Source: Polyangiaceae bacterium
GTDB lineage: Bacteria; Myxococcota_A; Polyangia; Polyangiales; Polyangiaceae
DNA length: 55,533 nucleotides
NCBI GenBank assembly: GCA_025937785.1
Contig: JAICQQ010000034.1
Location: 1-55,533 of the forward strand
Direction: 5' to 3'
Shown here: in pieces, positions 1 to 8,128 of the stretch
Layout: every line of letters begins with the position of its first letter
Numbering within the stretch: position 1 is the stretch's first letter
Program-made: the position numbers and the translations under genes
Notes under the pieces: generated by a model
Databases searched by the model: none
Seen by the model: only the letters and a program-made list of their open reading frames with translations
Told to the model about the DNA's origin: nothing

Positions 1-1
1 C

Positions 2-301
2 AAGTACTTGAGCGGTGTGCCCGAAGACTCGCGCGCGGCCCAGCCGCACGGATTCTTGGAGCGCGAGTCGCTGACTCAGACCATGCTCGGGCGAGTCAAG
101 AAGCTCAATGACGTGGCCCGGGCGCGCGGGCAGAGCCTGGCGCAGATGGCGATCGCGTGGGTGCTGCGTCATCCGGAAATGACCTCCGCCTTGATCGGCG
201 CCAGCCGCGTCGAGCAGATCGAGGCGGCCGTGGGTGCGCTCGCGCAGCTCGGTTTCACCGCCGACGAGCTGGCGAGCATCGACGCCATTTTGGTCAAGTA
301 G
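2..301 (+). CDS. Aldo/keto reductase, 3' end only
   Basis: This is the C-terminal ~99 residues of a gene that begins before the window. The sequence follows the C-terminus of the YghZ/Gpr-type aldo/keto reductases: a Y-L-x-G-x-P-E-x-S-R opening, then RGQSLAQMAIAWVL and the cofactor-proximal SALIGASRVEQIEAAVGAL, which in this family contacts the 2'-phosphate side of NADPH. The expected activity is NADPH-dependent reduction of small aldehydes in the cytoplasm. The frame is open from base 2, so the in-frame TTG at base 8 is not a start. It ends 12 nt before the next gene, so the two may be co-transcribed. The family assignment is firm; the substrate is not known. Confidence 0.85.
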   Translation, partial: KYLSGVPEDSRAAQPHGFLERESLTQTMLGRVKKLNDVARARGQSLAQMAIAWVLRHPEMTSALIGASRVEQIEAAVGALAQLGFTADELASIDAILVK

Positions 302-313
302 ATCGGCCCAACG

Positions 314-1837
314 GTGCACGAGGCTTCCTTGCCAGGGCGGTTGAGCCGAGCGTACCGGAGCTTCTTCTTCGCGGCGACATCGGGTCGCGCCGAGGCCTGG
401 TTTCGCGTGGGCTACGCGTGCGTGCTCTTGATCGAACAGGTCGAGCTGGCGCAAAAGCTCGAGCTCTTGTTCTCGAATCAGGGCGTGCATCCCCCGACGC
501 CCATCGATGCTGCGTATTCGCTGGGAACGGTGCAGGCGGTATTCGGTGTGTGGGTGATCGCCGCGGTGTTCCTGGCGTTCGGCGTGCGCGCGCGCGCCGC
601 CGCGATCACGAACCTGCTCGCGCTGATATACTTCTTCGGTCTCCGGGGGTTCGCAGCGCCCCACGCCGCTGACTGGCTGCTGCACGCCTCCGGGTTCTAC
701 CTTGCGTTCATGCAGAGCGACGCGCGCCTGAGCGCCGACCGACGTTTGGGCTGGGCAGCTCCTGCGCACCCTCTGGCTTGGCCCAAGCGGCTCGCGCAGC
801 TGAATCTGGTCTCGGTGTATTTCAGCGCGGGGCTCGCGAAGCTCACCGACGCGTCGTGGACCTCGGGTCGGGCGTTCGCCGACACCCTGAAGCATCCCTT
901 GCTCACCCACTTCACACCGGGGGTCGCGTTCACGAGTCCGAGGCTCATGAGCGTGGTCGATTGGGCGATCGTGGTGTGGGAGCTCGGTTTCCCCGTGCTC
1001 TTGGCGGTGCGCCGGCTGCGAGCCTGGGGGCTTTTGAGCGCGCTCGTCTTCAACCTCGGGGTGTGGTTCACGCTCCGCGTCGGCCTGTTCACGGTGATGG
1101 CGACGGTGTCGCTGCTGCTGTTCGTCGACGACCCGCCGTTCCGGGCGCCGGGTGAGCGTGACGCAGGGACGCGGGCCGGCGAGGTCCGCGCCGGGGCCAC
1201 GCGGCGCGTCCGCACCTTCGTTGCTGGCCATCTGTCGGCGCTCGCGCTCGTCTTCAGCGGCTACCTGTTGATGGCGCTCGGGCTGCCGTTGGGGCGGGCG
1301 CTCGCCGGCGCCCCGATCGTGTCCGCCTACACGCGCGGCGTCGCTGGGTTTGCCTACTACGATGTGTGGAACAGTCGGTTCTTCTTGGAGCCGGTTCGCC
1401 TGATCTACTATGAAGCTACCAGTCCGGATGGTAAGTCAGCGCCGCTGGAGCCGTTCGACGCCGAGGGCGCGTTTCGTCCAGGTTGGCGCTATTTCACCGA
1501 GGCTCGCGAGGGGCTCTTGAGCGTGCGGCTGGCGCTCGCGCCTCTCGAGCCGCGCGTCTGGGCTGGCTACACGGTGTATTTGGTGCAGAAGTACCAACGC
1601 CAGCATGCTTGGCCCTGCCCGGCTGAGCTGCGTGTCTACCGCATCGCGGCGCCATTGGCGGATTTTGGTGACCGTCCCAAAGACCTTCGCGTTCCGCGTC
1701 AGCTCGTGGCGACGGCGACCCCGCGCTGCCTCGGCCACGGGATCGACCCGGGGGTGTCGTTGAATTTCGCCGCGCCGAGGGCGTCCGTCGACCCTGCAAA
1801 GAACACCTTGGACTTGAATTCGAAAGCCGGCCGATAG
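314..1837 (+). CDS. HTTM-domain integral membrane protein
   Basis: A 507-residue polytopic membrane protein. The first ~300 residues match the HTTM family (horizontally transferred transmembrane domain, distantly related to vitamin K-dependent gamma-carboxylase). Visible signs are the N-terminal R-A-E-A-W-F-R-V-G-Y helix and a series of hydrophobic segments near residues 75-110, 118-135, 210-270 and 305-325, one containing the Y-F-S-A-G-L-A-K-L-T-D motif. The last ~170 residues are hydrophilic and probably fold outside the membrane. The GTG start 12 nt after the previous stop has no clear ribosome binding site, so a start slightly downstream is possible. A second, divergent HTTM protein is encoded at 41173-42840 (minus). 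No substrate can be read from the sequence. Confidence 0.8.
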   Translation: MHEASLPGRLSRAYRSFFFAATSGRAEAWFRVGYACVLLIEQVELAQKLELLFSNQGVHPPTPIDAAYSLGTVQAVFGVWVIAAVFLAFGVRARAAAITNLLALIYFFGLRGFAAPHAADWLLHASGFYLAFMQSDARLSADRRLGWAAPAHPLAWPKRLAQLNLVSVYFSAGLAKLTDASWTSGRAFADTLKHPLLTHFTPGVAFTSPRLMSVVDWAIVVWELGFPVLLAVRRLRAWGLLSALVFNLGVWFTLRVGLFTVMATVSLLLFVDDPPFRAPGERDAGTRAGEVRAGATRRVRTFVAGHLSALALVFSGYLLMALGLPLGRALAGAPIVSAYTRGVAGFAYYDVWNSRFFLEPVRLIYYEATSPDGKSAPLEPFDAEGAFRPGWRYFTEAREGLLSVRLALAPLEPRVWAGYTVYLVQKYQRQHAWPCPAELRVYRIAAPLADFGDRPKDLRVPRQLVATATPRCLGHGIDPGVSLNFAAPRASVDPAKNTLDLNSKAGR

Positions 1838-1851
1838 AAAGTGCTGCTCCG

Positions 1852-3369
1852 ATGATGCTTAGGACGAGCGGGACCCTGTCAGCGATCGCTAGTTGTTGGT
1901 TGTTTGCGTGCTCGGTCATCAACAAGCCCGATGAGGTGCTGCCCGCCGACGGCGCCGGGGGCACGGGTGGTGACGGTGTTGGCGGAAGCGCGGGCGAGCT
2001 CACCACTGCCGGCGGGACAGAAGCCGGCGGCGGTACGGCCACCGGCGGCACCGAAGGCGGCAGCGCTGGAGTCGGCGGGACCGGCATGGGCGGTGCCACA
2101 TCGACCGCAGGGGGCGCGAACGGTGGCGGGGCGGGCGGCTCGAGCGCGGGTGAGGGCGGCACGGCCGGCGCCACCAGCAGTGGCGGTAGCGGCGGCAGCA
2201 GCACTGGTGGCACCGGGGGCACCGGCGTGACGCCTCCGACTATCGGTCTGGTCACCGTCGGTGGCGTGGACACCGAAAGCGGCGAATCGGTATTGACCGT
2301 GCTTTCGGCCGCGACCGGCGAGCGCCTCGCCCAGGAAGAGCTGCGGGTGGGTGGCATTGCCTACGACGGCGCTCCCGGCAAGGACACGTGGTTCATCTTC
2401 ACGTCGGCCAAGTTTCCTCCCGATCCGGCGATCCCCGTCAACCTGGAGGTGCGGCGCTTCGACGACCAGGACAACGAGTGGACTACCATCTCGAAGCTCA
2501 CCGCGATCCCACCGCCGCGCCCGGATCAGTTCACGGTGCTCAACAATCGTTTGGTGTATCTGTCGTATCACCTCGAAAACAGCGTTCCGGTCGAAGGTCT
2601 GACGGTTCTGGACACGAGCGACCTGAGCAATATCCGACTGGTCGCGAACGACTACGTGCCCACGGGGCGAACGATCGGCATCACCGGGGCTCGGGGTGAG
2701 CCGAACGACAGCGAAGCGCTTGGCGGCATCGTCGACGTCATGCTGGCCGAAGACTGCACTAGTACGGAGGATCTGAGTGGTTGCAGCCTGGTCGCGCAGC
2801 CAATCTTCCTCGGCTCACAGGAGGTCGTCGGTGTGCCGGTCGACATCAGCGCTTTGGCCGGGACCCTGATGGGTGGCCCGTCCGCGTTTTATACCGCGCG
2901 ATTGGAGGAAGAGATGCACATCGCGTCGCCGAACGACGAGAATCGCATCTACGTCGCGGTGGCGGATCCACGCGATCCAGGCGCTCTGACCGATTTCGAC
3001 CCAACGGCGGGCGACGCGGTCGGGGGCCTCGCCATTTCGGAGTGCAACCGAGTCGCTGCCTTCACCAAGGTCTCCCAAGGGCAGCTGTATGCTTTCAACC
3101 TCGACGGAGCTCTGGGTAATTCCGTCAACCTCGGGCACGAGGGGCAACAGGTGGCCTACGAGTCCTTCGAAGAACAGATCATCGTGAGCTACAAGCCTGC
3201 GGACAGCGCGGAAGAGCCGCTGGCGTTCCCATATGTGCGCGCGTTCACCACCGCGCGAAACGGCGTCGGGGTCTCGATCGCCGCGCGGACCGAGTTTGCT
3301 GCCCCGTCTACGTTGATCCCCGACACGCTGGCAACTCGCATCGTGCTACCTATCGACTGTCCCGAATGA
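1852..3369 (+). CDS. Lipoprotein with Gly/Thr-rich linker and beta-propeller-like C-terminal domain
   Basis: A 505-residue secreted lipoprotein. The signal peptide ends in the lipobox L-F-A-C with Cys20. Residues ~36-125 are a low-complexity Gly/Ala/Thr/Ser spacer of the type seen in several other lipoproteins in this window. The remaining ~380 residues contain repeated V-x-V-x-x-A-D-P and L-x-V-L-D-T-S-D-L strands that suggest a beta-propeller, but I do not recognise a specific family. ATG codons occur at 1852 and 1855; either could be used. It lies 14 nt after the HTTM gene, and the next gene follows 21 nt later, so the block 314-4254 may be one operon. The likely location is outer membrane or cell surface (inference). 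Confidence 0.75.
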   Translation: MMLRTSGTLSAIASCWLFACSVINKPDEVLPADGAGGTGGDGVGGSAGELTTAGGTEAGGGTATGGTEGGSAGVGGTGMGGATSTAGGANGGGAGGSSAGEGGTAGATSSGGSGGSSTGGTGGTGVTPPTIGLVTVGGVDTESGESVLTVLSAATGERLAQEELRVGGIAYDGAPGKDTWFIFTSAKFPPDPAIPVNLEVRRFDDQDNEWTTISKLTAIPPPRPDQFTVLNNRLVYLSYHLENSVPVEGLTVLDTSDLSNIRLVANDYVPTGRTIGITGARGEPNDSEALGGIVDVMLAEDCTSTEDLSGCSLVAQPIFLGSQEVVGVPVDISALAGTLMGGPSAFYTARLEEEMHIASPNDENRIYVAVADPRDPGALTDFDPTAGDAVGGLAISECNRVAAFTKVSQGQLYAFNLDGALGNSVNLGHEGQQVAYESFEEQIIVSYKPADSAEEPLAFPYVRAFTTARNGVGVSIAARTEFAAPSTLIPDTLATRIVLPIDCPE

Positions 3370-3390
3370 CGAGCGGGCAGTAGTTGTGCG

Positions 3391-4254
3391 GTGAGCCGAG
3401 AGATGGCCGACGAGAAATCCGAGCAGGGGTCCAAGTCCAGCGACCCGGCCGCCGACATGCGCGCAGACGCTACCGGCGACCCGAAACCCAAGCCCGGCGC
3501 AGCGAGCCTCAACAAAAGCTCGAATCGCTTCGTGGTACCGCTCGCCCTGGCTTTGGGAGCTGGCGCCATCGTGTACACCTTGGTCACGCCGAACCGCGGG
3601 CTCGAAGGCGCGTCGGCGCCTCGGGCCGCGGATTGCTCGGCCCTTCTCGCGAGACTCGAACACGCGCTGGCACGCTACGAACTGGCGTCGGCGCGTAAGG
3701 CCGTCGCCGATGCACCCGCGGACTGCCGCACGTCGGCGGCTTGGCAGGGCAGCGAGGCGGAGCTTCTAGTGCTCGAGGGCCAAGTGGCGCAGGGCAAACA
3801 GCTGGCGGCGCGAGCGCTTCAAGCTCAGCCGAAGCTCCTTTCTGCGCGCCGCACCCAGTGCCAGGCGCTGCTCCAAGCCGCGGAGAGCGAACTGTCGCGC
3901 CAATGCTTCGAGAAGCTCTTGCCCGAAGCGGTTGACGACCTAGCCAGCGTGTTTCATGCGGCGCGAGCCGGGCAGCACGCGAACAAGTACCGCGCCGCGC
4001 GTGAGGGCTACCTGAAGGCGCTTCGGTTGGAGCCCAAGCACGTCGAGGCGCGCTACCAACTGGCATTGATGACACAGCTGATCGGTGCCACCAGCGAAGC
4101 TGCGAATCACCTGCGCAAGCTGGAGCAGATCGCGCGGCCTGACGATCCACGCTTGGCGCACGTGCGCCAGCTGCTGGGCCGCAGCGCCAAACCAGGAGCC
4201 GCACCTCCTCTCACGCCCCAGCTTCGCTCGGCGGTTCCTGCCCCGAGTCGGTAA
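3391..4254 (+). CDS. Single-pass membrane protein with TPR-like repeats
   Basis: 287 residues. A hydrophilic, Lys/Asp/Pro-rich cytoplasmic N-terminus (~45 residues) precedes one transmembrane helix, V-V-P-L-A-L-A-L-G-A-G-A-I-V-Y near residues 49-64. The periplasmic remainder is alpha-helical and Ala/Leu-rich. The stretch around residues 180-245 has TPR spacing: Y-R-A-A-R-E-G-Y-L-K-A-L-R-L-E-P-K-H-V-E-A-R-Y-Q-L. TPR domains scaffold protein-protein contacts, so a role in an envelope complex is plausible but unproven. The GTG at 3391 and the ATG at 3403 are both possible starts; neither has a strong ribosome binding site. Partner unknown. Confidence 0.75.
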   Translation: MSREMADEKSEQGSKSSDPAADMRADATGDPKPKPGAASLNKSSNRFVVPLALALGAGAIVYTLVTPNRGLEGASAPRAADCSALLARLEHALARYELASARKAVADAPADCRTSAAWQGSEAELLVLEGQVAQGKQLAARALQAQPKLLSARRTQCQALLQAAESELSRQCFEKLLPEAVDDLASVFHAARAGQHANKYRAAREGYLKALRLEPKHVEARYQLALMTQLIGATSEAANHLRKLEQIARPDDPRLAHVRQLLGRSAKPGAAPPLTPQLRSAVPAPSR

Positions 4255-4273
4255 CCGTCGGCTGGTGATCAAA

Positions 4274-4350
4274 GTTCACCGAGTGCGTCGTGCAGGTGGG
4301 TAACTGTGGGCCAATTTTTCGCCGCCGACCGCTTATCCTCTTCGGTGAAC
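4274..4350 (+). repeat. Long-range 9-bp perfect inverted repeat
   Basis: GTTCACCGA at 4274-4282 is perfectly complementary to TCGGTGAAC at 4342-4350, with 59 nt between the arms. It could close a long stem in an RNA leader or be a pair of protein-binding half-sites. Confidence 0.4.
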
Positions 4351-4376
4351 GTGCCGTCCCTCCACGGTAGCGGCGC

Positions 4377-4402
4377 CTTTCCCAAACTGCGGATGGGGAA
4401 AG
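4377..4402 (+). repeat. 7-bp hairpin in leader region
   Basis: CTTTCCC at 4377-4383 pairs with GGGAAAG at 4396-4402 across a 12-nt loop. No T-tract follows, so it is not an obvious intrinsic terminator. Confidence 0.35.
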
Positions 4403-4454
4403 CGAGCCGTTGAGGGTTCGTGAGACTGCACCGGCGAAGCACTGTTCTTTCATG

Positions 4455-4469
4455 CCCAGGTGACCTGGG
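4455..4469. promoter_or_regulatory. 15-nt palindrome, possible operator
   Basis: CCCAGGTGACCTGGG is a perfect 7-bp inverted repeat around a single central base, about 100 nt upstream of the lipoprotein start at 4571. It resembles a dimeric repressor site, but no known regulator consensus was matched. Confidence 0.35.
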
Positions 4470-4570
4470 TGGTTGTGAGGAGAGCTGCGACCGTATTGGT
4501 GCAGTATCACTTTGGAGTGTTCCTGGATCACGAGACCCGTTATAGAGTCGCGAGACACGGAGGCGGAGCT

Positions 4571-5086
4571 TTGAGTCGCAAACTTGGTTTATTCTGTGGC
4601 GTCGCTTTGATCATCGCAGCCTGCGGCGGCGGTGGCGGGGGTGGTGGCGGCGGCGGTGGTGATGGAGGAACTGCAGGCACGGGTGCTGCTGGCGGCACTG
4701 GCGGATCGAGCGCAGGTGGCTCGAGCGCAGGTGGCTCGAGTGCCGGTGGCTCGAGTGCCGGTGGCTCGAGTGCCGGTGGCTCTAGCGCTGGCGGCTCGAG
4801 CGCAGGCGGCTCGGATGCCGGCGGATCGAGCGCAGGTGGATCGAGCGCAGGTGGCTCGAGTGCCGGTGGCTCGAGCGCTGGCGGTTCGGTAGGCGATGGT
4901 GGAGAAGCCGGCAGCCCGCCGGAGCCGACAGAGTCGAAGCCCGGCATGGGGTTCACGTCCAATGGCAACCTGTCGTCCAGCCAGAACTTCAACCTGGTGC
5001 TGGTGGGCGGCAATAGCCCCGGTAACCGCACCATGTCGTCCGCCAGCTATCAGCTTCGCGGTGGTCTCGTCGGAGCGATGTACTGA
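4571..5086 (+). CDS. GGSSA-repeat surface lipoprotein
   Basis: 171 residues from the TTG at 4571. I chose this start because GGAGG at 4559-4563 sits 7 nt upstream and because translation from here gives a compact lipoprotein signal (L-S-R-K-L-G-L-F then hydrophobic residues, lipobox I-A-A-C, Cys18). A polyglycine run follows, then twelve consecutive GGSxA pentapeptides encoded by 15-bp DNA repeats (4700-4879; one unit reads GGSDA). The last ~50 residues form a short Asn/Ser/Gly-rich module ending in Y-Q-L-R-G-G-L-V-G-A-M-Y. The protein is probably a surface-tethered stalk. The next gene starts 73 nt later and is likely co-expressed. Function unknown. Confidence 0.75.
   Translation: MSRKLGLFCGVALIIAACGGGGGGGGGGGGDGGTAGTGAAGGTGGSSAGGSSAGGSSAGGSSAGGSSAGGSSAGGSSAGGSDAGGSSAGGSSAGGSSAGGSSAGGSVGDGGEAGSPPEPTESKPGMGFTSNGNLSSSQNFNLVLVGGNSPGNRTMSSASYQLRGGLVGAMY
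4700..4879 (+). repeat. 12 x 15-bp coding tandem repeat (GGSxA)
   Basis: Twelve in-frame 15-bp units encode Gly-Gly-Ser-Ser-Ala; unit 8 has Asp in place of the second Ser. Synonymous third positions vary (agc/agt, gca/gcc/gct), so the array is not a very recent expansion throughout. Copy number may vary between strains without breaking the frame. Confidence 0.85.
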
Positions 5087-5159
5087 CGCCGGGTAACCAC
5101 CCCAATAAATTCAGAAATTTGAGGAAATCGATCGAGAGGCACGAGGGAGTTCGAACACG

Positions 5160-6023
5160 ATGACGTATCAAAAAGCATTCTTGAAGAACTTGGTCCAAGC
5201 AGCCGCGGTCGCCGCGCTCACTTTCAGCGGCGTGGCAGCCGCCGACGTCCCCGAAGCGCTCACCCAGCAGGGTCGCTTGCTCGATTCGTCGGGCGCCGCG
5301 GTACCGGACGGGGAGATCAGTTTCACCTTCTCGATCTACGATACTGCGGACGGCGGCACTGCGTTGTGGAGCGAGACCCAGGACATCAGCACCGAGGACG
5401 GTTATTTCTCCGCGCAGCTGGGTGAGTCCGAGGCCTTCCCCGCCAACCTGTTCGACGGCGGAACAACGCTGTATTTGGGTGTGCAGGTGGGCAGCGACGA
5501 CGAGATGACGCCTCGCCAGCTGCTCACGAGCGTTCCGTTCGCAATGAAGGCCGGCCTCTCCGACAATGCGACCAACGCCGAGAATGCCGAGAATGCGACC
5601 AACGCACAAACGGCGGTGAACGTCACCGGCGACATCACCCCCTCCTCGATCGAAACCGGCGCGGGTACCTTCACCGGCGCCGTCACGGCCTCGGGTGGTC
5701 TCACCGTCACCGGTGGCCTCACGGCGAACAACCTCACCGTCAACGGCGCTCAGGTCATCAACTCTGCGGGTGTCTGGGTCGGTCAGGTCGACTTCACGGA
5801 CATCGTGGATCGTCGCCCCACGGTGGCCGCGGCGGCCGGGTCGCAGTCGAACTCCTGCCTGAGCGGCGGCAACATCGTTAGCGGCGGCTGCGCGGTCACC
5901 GACGCTTCGGACTGGATCATGCAGTCGTACCCGGCCGTAGCCAAGTCCGGAACGAACTCTTGGGTTTGCGCTTGCGGTGGTACCGGATGTACCGTCGTGG
6001 CGCATGCGGTCTGTCTGCAGTAA
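5160..6023 (+). CDS. Secreted surface protein with TQQGRLLD-type N-terminal domain
   Basis: 287 residues. An N-terminal signal peptide is cleaved near Ala28 (V-A-A-A before D-V-P-E). The next ~110 residues follow a domain widespread in secreted proteins of myxobacteria and planctomycetes: L-T-Q-Q-G-R-L-L-D, then F-S-I-Y-D-T-A-D-G-G-T-A-L-W-S-E, then E-M-T-P-R-Q-L-L-T-S-V-P-F-A. It is followed by an Asn/Ala/Glu-rich run (NATNAENAENATNAQTA), a Thr/Gly-rich beta region with a T-V-T-G-G-L-T rhythm like trimeric fibres, and a C-terminal ~70-residue domain with six Cys. The start has a purine-rich GAGGGAG upstream. It probably acts at the cell surface with its GGSSA-repeat neighbour. Function unknown. 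Confidence 0.75.
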   Translation: MTYQKAFLKNLVQAAAVAALTFSGVAAADVPEALTQQGRLLDSSGAAVPDGEISFTFSIYDTADGGTALWSETQDISTEDGYFSAQLGESEAFPANLFDGGTTLYLGVQVGSDDEMTPRQLLTSVPFAMKAGLSDNATNAENAENATNAQTAVNVTGDITPSSIETGAGTFTGAVTASGGLTVTGGLTANNLTVNGAQVINSAGVWVGQVDFTDIVDRRPTVAAAAGSQSNSCLSGGNIVSGGCAVTDASDWIMQSYPAVAKSGTNSWVCACGGTGCTVVAHAVCLQ

Positions 6024-6049
6024 GCGATCCCTGCGACACCGCAACAACG

Positions 6050-6076
6050 AGGCCCGGCCGCAAAACGGTCGGGCCT
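6050..6076. terminator. Hairpin terminator between convergent genes
   Basis: AGGCCCGGCCG (6050-6060), loop CAAAA, CGGTCGGGCCT (6066-6076): an 11-bp stem with one G-U pair. It lies in the 62-nt gap between the convergent stops at 6023 and 6086, so it probably serves both strands. The T-run after it is poor. Confidence 0.65.
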
Positions 6077-6085
6077 TCGCGCATT

Positions 6086-8116
6086 TCAGTGAGCCATTAG
6101 CCCTCGGTCCTGGGCGAGCACCAGGGCGCTCGGGGTGAGGGAAGGCAGCAGGCTCGCAAAGGGGACGGTGCCGCTCGCGCCGTTCTCGGGGAAGAAGAAG
6201 AACGTCGGGCCCTTGCTGGCTGCGATCACGGCGTACTTTCCGTCGCGACGTTGCACCAGCGCGGCGGCCGTCGGTGCCCGCTCGCCGAGTGCGACCACGC
6301 GCGATTCGACACCGAAATGGTCTTCGAGGTAGCGCTGAATGCTCGCGGCGTTCGGCTGGGGTAACGGACTTGGTAGCTCGGTGACGCCGATGTCGGGGCC
6401 GTAGTAGCTGAGCAGGTAGGCGAGCGCCCCGCGCAGCGTGTCGTTCGGGTTCGTAGTGAAGCGAGCGTAGGCACCGCGTTCACCTAGTGGGAAGCGCGGG
6501 GTCAGCGTTTCTGCAATGGCGGACCACGCGGTGGTCTGGTTACCGTGTCGAGATCGCACCAGCGCTGGTGACAGCACCGTCACGAGCCCGGCGGTGCACA
6601 CACCGGCGACCAGCGGACGCAGCGCTGGCCCCGTCGTAGTCACGTCGAACGAGCGGCGCTGGCGTGTCCGCCGCGCAGCGACGATGGCGTTGGCCAGCAC
6701 CAACAGTTCGAGCGCGATCCACAGCCAGCGCGTTCTCACGAACGGCGTGAGATCGACGTAGCTCGCGAGCTGCACGCTGCTCGGCTGTGCGGCGCCCATG
6801 ACGGTGGTGGCGCGAAACGAGCCAAAGCGATCGATGGATCCCGAGGGTCCTCGATTGCTGGCCCAAACGGTGTCGCGACCGACCTCGATGCTGCGCACCT
6901 GCGCGTTCGCCAGGTGCTCGAAGACCACGACCGAGTCGTTGAAGCTTGCGTCGTCGGTGCTGTCCGCGAACACGCCGGCGCCGCGTTCGACCAGCTCGCG
7001 ACTCGCCCTCGGCAGCACCGCCTCGTTGCAAATCATGACGCCGACGGACAAGTCGCGATCGATGGGCAGGGGACGATAGTCAGCCCCCGGACTCACTTCG
7101 TCTTCGCCAAACGGGGCCAGGTCCACCTTTTCGTGGACGCCCCGGAGCACACCGCCACTGAACAGTGCCACCGCATTGCTGCGATCTCCGCGAGCGTCCA
7201 CCAAGTAGGAGGACGCCAAGATGGCTTGTCCGAGCGAGGCACTGCGCGCGGCGAAATCGCGCCGGATGGCGCTGAAAAGTAGCCCGTAGCGCTCTTCGTA
7301 GCTCTCGGTGAACACCAGTAACTCGGTGTTGGTGAGCGCCGCGAGCTGCGTCCGAATTCGCTCGCGCAGGCGCGCGGTAGCCGACGGCGAGCCCATGCGG
7401 GCCCTGTAGTAGTGTTCCGGAACGTTGAGTTGCACGATGCCCGCGCTGAGGGTCCTTGTGCTGGGAGCGGCGCTGGCGCGCGCGGTGAGGCTGAGCAGTG
7501 CGAGCGCCGCGGCGCTCCCGGCCAGAGGTCGTAACGCTTCCCACGCGCGGCGTGCGCGGCTGCCGCCATCCTGGAGTCCAAAGGCCGCAACCACCTGGCC
7601 CGCTACCAAGAGTCCTTCGAGCACGTTCGCACCCACGAGCCGTGCTCCCCCCAGCCACCACGGAGCCAGGCGTACCAGCGCCAGGACCTCGACCTTCGGT
7701 GCGTACAACCAGTCCGCAGCGTCCATGATCAAAGCAAACAAAGCTGCGGTGCCGGCGAACGCCATGCGGGGCGACAAGCGCCGCGAGGCCCAATGCGTCC
7801 AGAGCGCTAGCGGCAGTGAATATCCAAGCGTTCCGTAGGCGACGAACGTGGCGAATACCTCGTAACCCCAGCTGATAGAGCCAATGCAGATCGTGGCGAA
7901 CAGCGCGGCGCCGTGGCAGAGGCCTGCGAGCGATGCATCTGCTACCCGCGGTGCACGCAGCACCAGCGAAAGCCATGCCACGGTCGCTGGAAGAGCGACG
8001 GCGACCCACTCCAGCCCGGGGCGACCGAGGCTCGTGATGGCGCCCGCCAGCAGCGACAGCCCGCACAAACGGAGTCTTCGCTGGAGAGTCTCGGATCGGG
8101 CGCTGTTTGCAGCCAA
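6086..8116 (-). CDS. lnt: Lnt-like apolipoprotein N-acyltransferase with a C-terminal C39-like extension
   Basis: 676 residues, longer than typical Lnt (~510). The N-terminal ~225 residues contain several transmembrane helices, followed by a carbon-nitrogen hydrolase domain. The acyltransferase triad is preserved: Glu271 (F-T-E-S), Lys330 (H-E-K-V-D-L-A-P-F-G-E) and Cys363 (M-I-C-N-E). In this family the enzyme moves an acyl chain from phospholipid to the amino group of the lipid-bearing cysteine of lipoproteins. After two more membrane helices, residues ~565-676 resemble a C39-peptidase fold (A-Y-L-L-S-Y-Y-G-P-D, then G-K-Y-A-V-I-A-A) but lack the nucleophilic Cys. The TTG start is the best fit, 12 nt after the upstream lipoprotein gene; the start is uncertain. 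The many lipoproteins nearby are possible substrates (inference). Confidence 0.75.
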   Translation of the reverse strand: MAANSARSETLQRRLRLCGLSLLAGAITSLGRPGLEWVAVALPATVAWLSLVLRAPRVADASLAGLCHGAALFATICIGSISWGYEVFATFVAYGTLGYSLPLALWTHWASRRLSPRMAFAGTAALFALIMDAADWLYAPKVEVLALVRLAPWWLGGARLVGANVLEGLLVAGQVVAAFGLQDGGSRARRAWEALRPLAGSAAALALLSLTARASAAPSTRTLSAGIVQLNVPEHYYRARMGSPSATARLRERIRTQLAALTNTELLVFTESYEERYGLLFSAIRRDFAARSASLGQAILASSYLVDARGDRSNAVALFSGGVLRGVHEKVDLAPFGEDEVSPGADYRPLPIDRDLSVGVMICNEAVLPRASRELVERGAGVFADSTDDASFNDSVVVFEHLANAQVRSIEVGRDTVWASNRGPSGSIDRFGSFRATTVMGAAQPSSVQLASYVDLTPFVRTRWLWIALELLVLANAIVAARRTRQRRSFDVTTTGPALRPLVAGVCTAGLVTVLSPALVRSRHGNQTTAWSAIAETLTPRFPLGERGAYARFTTNPNDTLRGALAYLLSYYGPDIGVTELPSPLPQPNAASIQRYLEDHFGVESRVVALGERAPTAAALVQRRDGKYAVIAASKGPTFFFFPENGASGTVPFASLLPSLTPSALVLAQDRGLMAH

Positions 8117-8128
8117 AAGCTCAGTCGA

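Larger units (their letters stand above)
4255..4570. other. 316-nt gene-free region with several inverted repeats
   Basis: I see no credible coding sequence here; the frame of the following gene is open but lacks protein-like content. The region holds three perfect inverted repeats: a 9-bp long-range pair at 4274-4282/4342-4350, a 7-bp hairpin at 4377-4402 and a 15-nt palindrome at 4455-4469. A structured 5' leader, a small RNA or clustered operator sites are all possible. I could not identify a convincing -35/-10 pair. Confidence 0.5.
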
